Positions 45,650-53,988 of a stretch of DNA of 64,000 bases are shown here, piece by piece. How positions within the stretch are numbered: the stretch's first letter is position 1; each line of letters starts with the position of its first letter. The notes beneath the pieces are model-generated. The model was not told the DNA's origin and did no database searches. It worked only from the letters and a program-made list of their open reading frames with translations. Made by a program: the position numbers and the translations under genes. This stretch comes from JAWKUK01 sp041398605 (GTDB taxonomy: Bacteria > Planctomycetota > UBA1135 > GCA-002686595): NCBI GenBank assembly GCA_041398605.1, contig JAWKUK010000006.1, forward strand, positions 330,868 through 394,867, given 5' to 3'.

Positions 45650-47503
45650 GTGACGAAACACCGCGCCCTCCCGACGTGGCTGATCGCCGCGCTCCTGTTC
45701 GCGGGGGCGTGCGCGCTGCGGCTGCCTGGCTATGACCACGGCTTGCCCCATCGCAGCGAGCCCGATACCTATGTCGTGGAGCAAGCCGAGGGCTTGGCGC
45801 GCCGGGGGCTCCTGAGCCGTCATGACGCCGCCTGGAAGTACCCGCTGCTGGTCGCGACGCTGGTCGCAGCCGTCCCGACGCGGGCGCCCCTGCCCCCGTC
45901 CGACGCCGCCCCGCGCCCGCTAGCCGAGCACCTCGCCGAGGCGGCGCGCACCCACCGGCACGCGCGGTTCGTGGTGGCGCTCTTCTCTGCGCTGATCGCG
46001 CCAGCCACCTACCTCTTGGCGCGGGCCTTCCTGTCGCGACGTTGGGCATGCCTGGCCGCGCTCTTCGCCGCAGCGAGCCTCCTGCAACTGTGCTTTGCGT
46101 TGCAGGCCAGGCCGCACGCGCCGGCCTCGGTCACGACGGTCCTAGCGCTCGTCGCGTGTGTGCGCTTCGCGCGCGCGCCGCGTGGGGCGAACGGGCTTTG
46201 GATGGGTCTCGGCTGCGGCCTCGCCGTCGCGACGCTGCACACAGGCGTCCTGACGCTGGCGCCGCTCGTGGTGTCACTGGTCCTTGGCGCGCGGGCCCGC
46301 GGCCGCGCCGTCATCGGGCCGGGCGCGCTCGCGTTGGCGGTCGTGATCGGCGCCGCGGCGTGGGCGTACATCCCGGGCGACCGCATCCGCGAGGCCCGCG
46401 CGCGCGAGGCCGCAAAGCCAGCGGTCGTACACACCGCGACGGAGGGCACGGTGAGCCCAGGGGGCACAGAGGGCACAGAGGGCACCGAAGGCGAGGCCTC
46501 CGACGCCCCGGCGCTGCGCTTCTCGGGCCACGTCGTGCCCCTGTCCACGTTCAACGGCGCGGGGTTCCGCGCGACCGCCAAAGCGCTCGCGGACTATGAC
46601 CCGTTCTTGCTCGCCGCGGGCGCGCTGGGGCTCGTGTTTGTCGTCGCGGGCGCGCGGCGCAGGCCCCCCACAGGCGCGCGAGGCGCGCCACAACGCGGCG
46701 CGGCCCTCGTCGTCGCGGGTTATTACGTCCCCACGCTGCTCGTGTACGGCCTCTTCGCGCGGACCGAGGCCCGCATCGTCCTCTCGTTCGTGCCGCTCAC
46801 CGCGCTCTTCGCCGCCGGCGGGGTCGCGGGCCTCGCGCGCCTCATCGGCGCGCGCTGGCAGCCCGCGCTCGTCGCCGCGGCCCTGACCGTGGCGCTCGCG
46901 CCCGCGGTGCGGCTGGCATGGCTGCGGGCGAGGCCAGACACGGCGGAGCGCGCCGCCGCGTGGTTAGCGACCGAGGACGCCGGGCCTGATGCCGGCGAGG
47001 TGCTCTGCTTGAACCTCTTGTCGTTGCCATTGGTGCAAGCGCCGGGCTTTGCGCACCCCGACGGCGCCTGGTCGCGCTCGCGCTGGGAGCGGTATCAAGC
47101 CGCCTTGTCGCGGCGCGAACGGGGCGCGGCAACGTCGACGGCGCAGCGCCTTGGCCTGCCCCTGCGCTACCCGAGCTCGGCGGACATCGCAGCGTTCTGG
47201 ACCGACCCGGACCCCGTCGCCACCGCGCGCGCGCAGCTTGCGAAGTACGCGCCCGACATCGTGGTGCTGGGCACGTCGTTGCCTGCGACGATCGTGCCGG
47301 AGGGCACGCGCCGAATGCTGGCGGGGCTGCGCAGCGTGGTCAACGCGCCCGAGTACGAGCGGGTCGCAACGTTCGCCTCGAGCGACGTCGGCGCGCAGGA
47401 CGCGGACGTCGGGTTCCAAACGACGTTGGGCGTCGTGCTGCGCGCGCGCTCGCTCGGGCCCCGGATCGAGGTTTGGCGCAAGGCGCCGAACGCCCCCGAC
47501 TGA
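45650..47503 (+). CDS. Integral membrane GT-C-type glycosyltransferase (ArnT/PMT-like superfamily)
   Basis: 617 residues from a GTG at 45650. About 10-12 membrane segments lie in the first ~450 residues, starting WLIAALLFAGACALRLPGYDHGLPHRSEPDTYVVEQAE. An acidic pair in the first extracytoplasmic loop after helix 1 is the usual catalytic site of GT-C enzymes that use lipid-linked sugars; here the Glu-Pro-Asp at about residues 37-39 fills that place. A soluble C-terminal domain follows. A short GTE repeat (about residues 270-280), coded by 9-bp tandem repeats, sits in an external loop. It is likely to transfer a sugar to a lipid or surface protein. Divergent from the sugar-modification genes, so a shared surface-glycan role is plausible. 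Confidence 0.78.
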   Translation: MTKHRALPTWLIAALLFAGACALRLPGYDHGLPHRSEPDTYVVEQAEGLARRGLLSRHDAAWKYPLLVATLVAAVPTRAPLPPSDAAPRPLAEHLAEAARTHRHARFVVALFSALIAPATYLLARAFLSRRWACLAALFAAASLLQLCFALQARPHAPASVTTVLALVACVRFARAPRGANGLWMGLGCGLAVATLHTGVLTLAPLVVSLVLGARARGRAVIGPGALALAVVIGAAAWAYIPGDRIREARAREAAKPAVVHTATEGTVSPGGTEGTEGTEGEASDAPALRFSGHVVPLSTFNGAGFRATAKALADYDPFLLAAGALGLVFVVAGARRRPPTGARGAPQRGAALVVAGYYVPTLLVYGLFARTEARIVLSFVPLTALFAAGGVAGLARLIGARWQPALVAAALTVALAPAVRLAWLRARPDTAERAAAWLATEDAGPDAGEVLCLNLLSLPLVQAPGFAHPDGAWSRSRWERYQAALSRRERGAATSTAQRLGLPLRYPSSADIAAFWTDPDPVATARAQLAKYAPDIVVLGTSLPATIVPEGTRRMLAGLRSVVNAPEYERVATFASSDVGAQDADVGFQTTLGVVLRARSLGPRIEVWRKAPNAPD

Positions 47504-47528
47504 CCTCGCGCAAAGGGCGCCCATTCCG

Positions 47529-48203
47529 ATGTCAGAGGACCCTGAAGCACTCCTCCCGCTCCGGCTCGCGACGGACGGATACCTCGCGCTCGCCGCCGCC
47601 TACGTCCGTGGGCGACTCGGCGCCATCGAAGGCGAGCGCGACGCGGAGGCCGTGGCACGGGGCCACGCTGCGGGGCTGCGGCTGCACCGCTTCAAGCGCA
47701 ACGCCGAGCTCCCGCGTGTCCGCAGGGTGCTCGGGACGTTGCACGGGCTCGCGCCGACGTCGCTCTTGGACGTAGGCAGCGGCCGCGGGACGTTCCTCTG
47801 GCCGCTGCTCGACGAGCTGCCCGGGGTCCCGGTGACGGCCATCGAGCGCGATGCGTCGCGCGCGCGCGAGCTGGCGGCAGTCGCGGCGGGCGGCGCCGGG
47901 ATGCTCCAGGCCGCGCAAGCCGACGTCACACAGCTCGCGTTCCCAGACGACACGTTTGATGTCTCGACGGCGCTCGAGGTGCTCGAACATCTCCACGACC
48001 CCGGGGCCGCCGCAGCGGAGCTCCTGCGCGTGACGCGTCGCTTCATCGTCGTGACCGTCCCCTCGCGCCCTGACGACAACCCCGAGCACCTGCGCCTCTT
48101 CTCCGCAGACGACCTGCGGCGGTTGTTCGAAGACCGCGGCGCAGCCCGCGTCACGCTCAGCGCCGTGCACGGCCACCACGTCGCCGTCGTGACCGTCAAG
48201 TGA
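47529..48203 (+). CDS. Class I SAM-dependent methyltransferase
   Basis: About 224 residues from an ATG at 47529. The Rossmann methyltransferase core shows motif I LLDVGSGRGTFLWPLL, the acidic end of strand 2 (VTAIERDA), the adenine loop QADVTQLAFPDDTFDVSTALEVLEHLHDP, and the C-terminal LFSADDLRRLFEDRG segment common to Methyltransf_11 proteins. An N-terminal helical extension (about 1-65) includes LPRVRRVLGTL. The substrate is unknown. The stop overlaps a possible GTG of the RNA ligase gene, and the ligase start used here is only 23 bp downstream, so the methyltransferase may belong to the same transcript as the RNA-repair pair. Confidence 0.85.
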   Translation: MSEDPEALLPLRLATDGYLALAAAYVRGRLGAIEGERDAEAVARGHAAGLRLHRFKRNAELPRVRRVLGTLHGLAPTSLLDVGSGRGTFLWPLLDELPGVPVTAIERDASRARELAAVAAGGAGMLQAAQADVTQLAFPDDTFDVSTALEVLEHLHDPGAAAAELLRVTRRFIVVTVPSRPDDNPEHLRLFSADDLRRLFEDRGAARVTLSAVHGHHVAVVTVK

Positions 48204-48226
48204 CACGCAGCCATCGAGGTCACCCC

Positions 48227-49021
48227 GTGCGACCGATCCAGAAGTACCCGCGGACGCAGCACATCGAGGGCTCACGGCTCCAGCTCGGAGACGAAGACCT
48301 GCCGTGCATCCCGCTGCGCGCGCTCGACGGGCTGCACCTCGTCGTCGAGGAGAAGCTCGACGGCGCGAACGCCGCGTTCTCGTTCGCGGAGGACGCGACC
48401 CCTTGGCTGCAGAGCCGCGGGCACTACTTGACCGGCGGCCCGCGCGAGCGCCACTTCGACCTCTTCAAGGCGTGGGTCCGCGCGCACGCAGCGGCCTTGT
48501 TCGCGCGACTCGGCGCGCGTTACATCGTCTACGGCGAGTGGCTCTTCGCTCGCCATACGATCTTCTACGACGCGCTCCCGCACTACTTCATGGAGTTCGA
48601 CGTGCTCGACGCCGAAGCCGGCCGCTTCCTCTCCACGCCCGAGCGCCGCGCGCTGCTCGAGGGGCTCCCGCTGCGCTCCGTCCCCGTCGTCGCGGAGGGC
48701 ACGCCGCGCGAGCTGGGCGACCTCGCGTCGCACGTCGGACCGTCGCTCTATCGGACCCCCGGCTGGCGCGCGCGGCTCGCCGCCCACGCGGCCGAGCGCG
48801 GCCTCGACGTCGAGCGGCTGCTGCGCCAGGGTGACCCCACGGACCTCGCGGAGGGGCTCTACATCAAGGTCGAGGGCGCCGGCGGCGTCGAGCGACGCTT
48901 GAAGTTCGTGCGGGCGTCGTTCCTGCAGGCCGTCGACGCATCCGACTCGCATTGGCTCGACCGCCCGATCCTCCCGAACGCCCTGGCGGAGGGCGTGGAC
49001 CTCTTCGGGGGGGTGGCATGA
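48227..49021 (+). CDS. ATP-dependent RNA ligase family protein (Rnl2-like)
   Basis: About 264 residues. The start used is a GTG at 48227, because a GAGGT site lies 7 nt upstream and the conserved IQKYPRTQHIEGSRLQ follows at once. A GTG at 48200 would overlap the methyltransferase stop. Nucleotidyltransferase motif I is EEKLDGANAAFSF with Lys43 expected to carry AMP. Further motifs are IVYGEWLF, the MEFDVLD segment (motif IIIa), EGLYIKVE (motif IV) and the final LKFVRASF (motif V). The enzyme would seal 3'-OH/5'-phosphate RNA ends. It overlaps the next gene (ATGA), which encodes the matching end-healing enzyme. Confidence 0.88.
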   Translation: MRPIQKYPRTQHIEGSRLQLGDEDLPCIPLRALDGLHLVVEEKLDGANAAFSFAEDATPWLQSRGHYLTGGPRERHFDLFKAWVRAHAAALFARLGARYIVYGEWLFARHTIFYDALPHYFMEFDVLDAEAGRFLSTPERRALLEGLPLRSVPVVAEGTPRELGDLASHVGPSLYRTPGWRARLAAHAAERGLDVERLLRQGDPTDLAEGLYIKVEGAGGVERRLKFVRASFLQAVDASDSHWLDRPILPNALAEGVDLFGGVA

Positions 49022-50142
49022 AGGCGCTCACCGCGCTGTGTCCGGGGCCGCCGGACTGGGCCCTCGATTGGACGTCGCTCGAAGCGCGCTTCGACTGGGT
49101 GCGCGCGCTCGCGTCCTGCCCCCAGGACCCCGTGTGGCACGCAGAGGGCGACGTCGGGACACACACGCGCATGGTGCTGGAAGCGCTCGTTTCGTCGCCG
49201 TCGTGGCGCGCGCGTGACGCTCGCGAGCGTGAGCTGCTCTTCGCGGCCTGCGCGCTGCACGACGTCTCGAAGCCCGAAACAACGCGCGTCGAGCCCGACG
49301 GGAGGGTCACGGCGCGGCACCACTCCGAGCGCGGCGCCGTGCGTTCCCGGCGCATGTTGTGGGAGCTCGGCGCAGCGCCGGAGGAGCGCGAGCTGGTGGC
49401 GCACCTCGTGCTGCACCACCAGCGTCCGTTCTTCCTCCTCGAGCGCGACGGAGCCGAGCGGATGGCCAGCCGCATCAGCTGGACATGCGGCGCCTCACGC
49501 CTCGCAGAGGTCGCGCGCGCCGACATCCTCGGCCGCGCTTGCCGTGACGCAGCGCGCCTGCTGGAGAACATCGGACTGTTCGAGGAGCTCTGCCATGAGC
49601 TCGGCTGCCTCGACGCTCCGCGAGTGTTCCCGAGCGCGGCGCACCGGGTCGCCTACTTCGCCGACGCATCGCGGGCGTTTGATTCTCCAGTGGCGCCGGA
49701 CGCGACCTGTGAGGTCGTAGTGCTCTCCGGTCCACCTGCCTCCGGGAAGGACCATTGGATCCGGACGCACGGGCAGGGCTGGCCCGTTGTTGCGCCGGAC
49801 GCGGTGCGCGCCGAGCTCGGCGTGTCGCCGAGGGACGAGCAGGGGCTCGTGATCCAAACGTGCCGTGAGCGCGCGCGCGAGCACCTCCGCGCGCGCCGGA
49901 GCTTCGTGTGGAACGCGACGAACCTGAGCCGCCGCGTACGGGGCCAGGTGCTCGACCTCTGCCACCGCTATGGCGCGCACACCCGCGTAGTGGCGATCGA
50001 GGCCTCCGCGGACACAGTGCGCGCCCGGAACAAGGCGCGCAGCGCGCCGGTGCCGGCGGCGGCGCTGGAGCGCATGCTCGGGCGCTGGGAAGCGCCTGAC
50101 GCGACCGAAGCGCACCAGCTCGAGCGCGTCGCGAGCGACTGA
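49018..50142 (+). CDS. HD-Pnk-type RNA end-healing enzyme (HD phosphohydrolase plus polynucleotide kinase)
   Basis: 374 residues from an ATG overlapping the ligase stop. The N-terminal HD domain (about 30-200) carries the metal ligands H49, H81-D82, H101/H102, H133/H134 and D169. The C-terminal P-loop kinase (about 230-374) has GPPASGKD (238-245), VVAPDAVRAELG, a WNATNLS segment and a lid with R.R...R. This is the architecture of Runella HD-Pnk, in which the HD module removes 2',3'-cyclic or 3'-phosphate and the kinase phosphorylates 5'-OH ends. With the RNA ligase just upstream, the two could repair cut RNA completely. The trigger, such as a toxin or stress nuclease, is not evident. Confidence 0.86.
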   Translation: MKALTALCPGPPDWALDWTSLEARFDWVRALASCPQDPVWHAEGDVGTHTRMVLEALVSSPSWRARDARERELLFAACALHDVSKPETTRVEPDGRVTARHHSERGAVRSRRMLWELGAAPEERELVAHLVLHHQRPFFLLERDGAERMASRISWTCGASRLAEVARADILGRACRDAARLLENIGLFEELCHELGCLDAPRVFPSAAHRVAYFADASRAFDSPVAPDATCEVVVLSGPPASGKDHWIRTHGQGWPVVAPDAVRAELGVSPRDEQGLVIQTCRERAREHLRARRSFVWNATNLSRRVRGQVLDLCHRYGAHTRVVAIEASADTVRARNKARSAPVPAAALERMLGRWEAPDATEAHQLERVASD

Positions 50143-50150
50143 CCTGCCCC

Positions 50151-50183
50151 GAGGCGATCCTGAGGCGATCCCGAGGCGATCCT
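50151..50183. repeat. 11-bp tandem repeat, three units
   Basis: GAGGCGATCCT, GAGGCGATCCC, GAGGCGATCCT in direct succession right after the HD-Pnk stop codon, followed by a partial fourth unit. Confidence 0.85.
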
Positions 50184-50271
50184 GAGGCTCGGCTCGACGG
50201 AGGTCGCCGTGGGCACACTCACGTGCTCGTCGAGTGGCGCGCGCGTGCCGGCGCGACGCTCGACGAGCAGA

Positions 50272-50391
50272 GGGCCGCTGCTGGGTCCGCTGCTGGGTCC
50301 GCTGCTGGGTCCGCTGCAGGGGCCGCTGTAAGGGCCGCTGTAAGGGCCGCTGTAAGGGCCGCTGTAAGGGCCGCTGTAAGGGCCGCTACTC
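50272..50391. repeat. 12-bp tandem repeat array, ten units, running into the stop codon of the sigma-fusion gene
   Basis: Ten consecutive 12-bp units of consensus GGGCCGCTGTAA from 50272 to 50391. Four early units have the form GGKCCGCTGCTG/CAG, five are exact GGGCCGCTGTAA, and the last, GGGCCGCTACTC, contains the stop codon of the leftward gene (50386-50388). The array lies in the convergent 243-bp gap between HD-Pnk and the sigma-fusion gene. Confidence 0.92.
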
Positions 50392-52935
50392 GACGCGCAG
50401 CGTCAGCCTCAAAGGCGCGTCGAGCGCGAGGTCATCGGTCGCAAAGATCACGCTCGCTCCGCCCGCAGCACGGACCTCAATGTACGCGCCGGAACGCGGT
50501 ACCACGTCCATCGTGAACGCTCCGCTTGAGTCGCACATTGCGGACGCGAGCGTCTCCGTCCATGCCTCGCCGTCGACGCGCATCAGTAAGACCGCGACCA
50601 CTCGCACAGTCGCGCCAGGGATGGGCTCGCCACACGCGTCGACGACCCGACCGCGCACGTTGCTTGCGACGACGTCGGCGGGTACGACGTAGTCGGTGGG
50701 AGCATCCTCTGGCAAGGGTCGCTCACCGACGTGCGGCGGGAAGCCGATCGTTCCGAGCTCGTGCACGAGCGCATGTGAGGCATCGATCAACGCGATGCGA
50801 TAGGGCCTTCGCGCGAGGCCAGTCAGTCGAAAGCGACCGTCTGCGTCGACTGGGACGCAGCACGGGCGCTCGCCCGCGCGCTCTTCTGCGGTCGAGTACG
50901 TGCCCGCGAGCGTCGACGGGTCGCGCAGCACGACGACGCCCCCGGGCCGCGGACGATGCTCTGCGTCGAGGATGCGCCCCGCGAACGTCCATGCGCGCGC
51001 GCTGAGCGCGATGACGTGCTCGCGCGCGCCGCGCGTCCGAGGCGGCAACGCGTCGCCCGAGACGGGCGCGTAGCCAGCGGCCCACGCCACGAAAGCAGCG
51101 GCAGGGTCACCGCCGATCAACTGCGCGCGGCCCTCTGCGTCCGTCGCAGCGCGCAGCTCGCCGACCTGCACGCCGCCGCGCACCGGCGCGCCAGCGTCAT
51201 CCACCAGCAGCACACACAGGCCCTCGCTTGCAGCGACAGGCTGCAGCTGCACGGAGAGGTCGCCCGCGGGCGGGACGGTCACCGTCTGCTCGAGGAACCC
51301 CGGCGCGCGGATCGTGAGCTGCGCGCCGACGCGGACATTGCGCAGGCGAAAGCGGCCGCCCTCGACGCTGTTCGTAGGTCCCTCGACGACCGCTTCGAGC
51401 GACGGCGCGAGCGTCCGTGCAATGTCACCGACGCGCGCCAGCCCCAGCACCTTGTCGAATGCAGCAGCGGGCAGCGCGCGCTCGGAGACCTCGGCCCCAT
51501 CGAGCGGCGCGCCGAGCGCATCCACCACGACGCCGTCGAGGGGGCGCGTGCGGGCCGCGATGAGGAGCACGTCGCAGTCCGCGGGCGCGGCGACGACACG
51601 CGCGATCGCTCGCCATCCGGGCGAGACCACGTCGAGCCGCGCGAGGTCGCTGCGCTCGAGCGTGAGCTCCCCCATATCGAGCCGGACGCGCCCCTCCGCG
51701 TCGCTCGTCCGCTCGCGCGCCGGCAGCGCCTCGCCGAGCAGCGTCGCGCGCCACTCCGAGAGGTGCGCGCGCTCGCCAAGGAGCTCCGATGCGTACAGCG
51801 GGTCGCGCATGAGCCGATCTTGCTCGGCGAGCGAGACCACGAGCGTGCCGTCAGGGCCGCTCGCGTAGTAGGGGTCCCCGGCCTGCCACCTGACCTCGTT
51901 CGGTCCGGGCCAGCGCACCCGCAGCCCAGCGAGCGGCGCGCCGGCGATCGACACCACCATCAGATTGCTCGCGTGCGTGGGGAGCGCTGCGGGCGCGACC
52001 GCGACAGACGCAAGCTGGCTCGAATCGGCGCGTTCGACGGCCTGCGCGGTCGCGGGGGCGACGTCGCGCTCAGAGGGTGACGCCGCTGCCGTCCGTTCGA
52101 TCGCCGCGCGCGGCGCTGCGGCGCGCCCCGCTGGCCCCGACTCGGAGCCGAGCGCGTTGGTCGGCGCGCCCGCGGCAGGCGCGCGGCGCCAAGGCGTCCA
52201 ATAGGCCCCGACGAGCACGACGCTCAACGCCACGGCGAAGGCCAAGAAGAACAACTCGGCGCCGACCGCAGACGTGGCGAGCGCCGCCGGGGGTGCGCTG
52301 ACGGCGCTCGGATTCGCGCCCGGCGCGCGCGCCGCATGCGCGGGCGACGGGAGAGGCGCGCTCAGCGGAACGCAGAGCGGCGCGAGCGCGGACAGCCAGC
52401 CCTCGCCCCCGTGCCGCTGCACGAGCAGCTCGCGCAGCTTGGCGTGCGCGCGTTGCAGGCGCGTATTCACCGTCGCAACGGGGGCGCCGAGGCGCGCGGC
52501 GATGTCGCGCGGCGGGAGGCCCTCGTACCAGCGCAGCAAGAGCACGTCCCGGTAGACCTCGTCGAGCTCGAGCACGGCGTCGGTGACCAGGCGCTGGGCC
52601 GCGGCGCGCGCGGCGAGCTCCGCGCCGCCGCCGGTGGCCTCGGGTCGCGAGACGGTGCGCTCGCGCTGGGCACGCCCGTCGTCCTCGCGGCGGGCCGCGC
52701 GCGCCCGCCGCCGCAAGAGCGTCGCGAACCAGCCGCGCAGGTTCTCGCCCGAAGCCGGGGGGCGCCGCAAGGCCATAACCCACGTCTCCTGCGCCAGGTC
52801 CTCAGCGAGGTCCGCGTCGCGCACGAGGCGCCGCGCGAGCGCCTTGACCCAATCCAGCTGCGCCAGGAGGTCCTCGAGCCCTGGTCCCCGCCCTGTTGCC
52901 TCAAGGGGCGCATTGTCGGAGTCCACGTCAACCAT
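50386..52935 (-). CDS. ECF sigma factor fused to a transmembrane segment and CarboxypepD_reg-like extracytoplasmic domain
   Basis: 849 residues. An N-terminal complete sigma factor: region 2 at about 25-75 (ADLAEDLAQETWVMALRR), region 4 at about 117-170 (ELDEVYRDVLLLRWYEGLPPRDIAARLG, then ATVNTRLQRAHAKLRELL). After a Pro/Ala linker comes one membrane span (226-246, AELFFLAFAVALSVVLVGAYW). The remaining ~600 residues are extracytoplasmic, with Ig-like carboxypeptidase-regulatory repeats (LDGVVVDALGAPLDGAEV, FAGRILDAEHRPRPGGVVVL, VRGRVVDACGEPIPGATVRV). The sigma factor is thus tethered to the membrane with its own sensor domain. How it is released (proteolysis?) is unknown. The frame is continuous throughout. 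Confidence 0.88.
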   Translation of the reverse strand: MVDVDSDNAPLEATGRGPGLEDLLAQLDWVKALARRLVRDADLAEDLAQETWVMALRRPPASGENLRGWFATLLRRRARAARREDDGRAQRERTVSRPEATGGGAELAARAAAQRLVTDAVLELDEVYRDVLLLRWYEGLPPRDIAARLGAPVATVNTRLQRAHAKLRELLVQRHGGEGWLSALAPLCVPLSAPLPSPAHAARAPGANPSAVSAPPAALATSAVGAELFFLAFAVALSVVLVGAYWTPWRRAPAAGAPTNALGSESGPAGRAAAPRAAIERTAAASPSERDVAPATAQAVERADSSQLASVAVAPAALPTHASNLMVVSIAGAPLAGLRVRWPGPNEVRWQAGDPYYASGPDGTLVVSLAEQDRLMRDPLYASELLGERAHLSEWRATLLGEALPARERTSDAEGRVRLDMGELTLERSDLARLDVVSPGWRAIARVVAAPADCDVLLIAARTRPLDGVVVDALGAPLDGAEVSERALPAAAFDKVLGLARVGDIARTLAPSLEAVVEGPTNSVEGGRFRLRNVRVGAQLTIRAPGFLEQTVTVPPAGDLSVQLQPVAASEGLCVLLVDDAGAPVRGGVQVGELRAATDAEGRAQLIGGDPAAAFVAWAAGYAPVSGDALPPRTRGAREHVIALSARAWTFAGRILDAEHRPRPGGVVVLRDPSTLAGTYSTAEERAGERPCCVPVDADGRFRLTGLARRPYRIALIDASHALVHELGTIGFPPHVGERPLPEDAPTDYVVPADVVASNVRGRVVDACGEPIPGATVRVVAVLLMRVDGEAWTETLASAMCDSSGAFTMDVVPRSGAYIEVRAAGGASVIFATDDLALDAPLRLTLRVE

Positions 52936-53251
52936 CTCGCAGAGTCCTATGCGAGCCGAGCGCAGATCCGACCCAGGAACTTCGTCGAGTCAGGTCGCAG
53001 GCCCGTTCTTGCCGCTCGCCGCCGCATGGCGCTGCGACGACCTAGAGGGTACCCAAGCCCGGGGGTCAGCATCGGCCGGCCCGCACGGCGCGCCCGAAAG
53101 GGCGCAGCCAAATCGTCCCGATCAGCGCTCGCGTCGGCCCGAACGGGTTCCTGGCCGTGGCGTATCCTCACGGGGGGCGAGCGCCGCGGATCGCGCGCGG
53201 TCGAGCGCCCTCGCTCCGCTGCTCCCCACGCCACGACCCAGTGTCTCCCCC
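52936..53251. other. Divergent intergenic region, 316 bp
   Basis: This region lies between the sigma-fusion gene and the hypothetical gene at 53252. No RNA gene, repeat or convincing small frame was seen. It must hold both promoters, but no consensus boxes are clear at this G+C content. Confidence 0.45.
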
Positions 53252-53839
53252 ATGGCACGCCCCGCTCGCACGCTCCGTGTCCGGCGCCTCCACGCCCAAC
53301 GACGCGCCCTGACCGCCGACCAATTGGCGCGTCACCTCTGCGAGGAGGACCCCTTCGACGCGGCGCCGATCGCGCATGGCCTGTGGGCGGAGGAGGCGCT
53401 GCTCGTGCAGCCGTCGCAGCTCTTCGCCCGCGCGTGCGCCGGCCTCGCGGCGGCGTTCATGGACGCGCCGCGCGCGACCCCGTGGGGCGCCTGGGTCGCG
53501 CGCCAGGTCGCTGACGCGGCGGAGGCGCTGCGCCGCGAGGACCCCGCCACCTGGCGCACACTCCCCTTCGAGCCGACGCCCTTCGAGCGCGCGGTCGGCG
53601 CGTGCTTCGGGGTCGCGGACGAGGACGTCCTCGCGCTGATCAGGCGCTTTCACGCGCTGGAGCGGGAGGATCGGCGCGCCCTCCACGCGCTGCTGCCGCG
53701 AGCGATGTTCGGCCTCCCCCACCCCGATCGGCGCCCTGGCGCAGGCCGCCGAGCGATGCGGCGCGCGCGTGAGGACGCCCAGCGCGGCGTCGCGGTCATG
53801 CGCGCCTTGCTCGCGGCCCTGCGCCAGGCGGGCGCTTGA
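53252..53839 (+). CDS. Hypothetical protein, helical, Arg/Ala-rich
   Basis: About 195 residues from an ATG at 53252. No family was recognised. The sequence looks wholly helical and soluble, with RRLHAQRRALTADQLARHLCEEDPFDAAP near the start and FERAVGACFGVADEDVLALIRRFHALEREDRRALHALLP in the middle. The C-terminus is basic (RRAMRRAREDAQRG). No signal peptide or membrane segment is present. Coding is supported by the long uninterrupted frame and coding-like third-position bias. It sits divergent from the membrane-tethered sigma factor and upstream of a kinase gene in the same direction (149 bp gap). A regulatory role with either is possible but unsupported. Confidence 0.65.
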   Translation: MARPARTLRVRRLHAQRRALTADQLARHLCEEDPFDAAPIAHGLWAEEALLVQPSQLFARACAGLAAAFMDAPRATPWGAWVARQVADAAEALRREDPATWRTLPFEPTPFERAVGACFGVADEDVLALIRRFHALEREDRRALHALLPRAMFGLPHPDRRPGAGRRAMRRAREDAQRGVAVMRALLAALRQAGA

Positions 53840-53988
53840 GCGCCGCGCGCGCCGGTCGCCCCCACCCGCGCCCGACTGCTCGAGCGCGCGAGCCGAAATC
53901 TTGACGCCGCGCCGACCCGCATCTCGTTCGAGGGACGCCCCCCGACTTCTACCGCGCACCGGATTCGACCCCAGCACCTGCGAGCTCT

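Noticed and set aside
50234..50692. Plus-strand frame encoding a CKGRCKGR repeat peptide
   Set aside because: It arises from the 12-bp tandem array plus antisense of the sigma-fusion gene, with no start/ribosome site or homologous domain.
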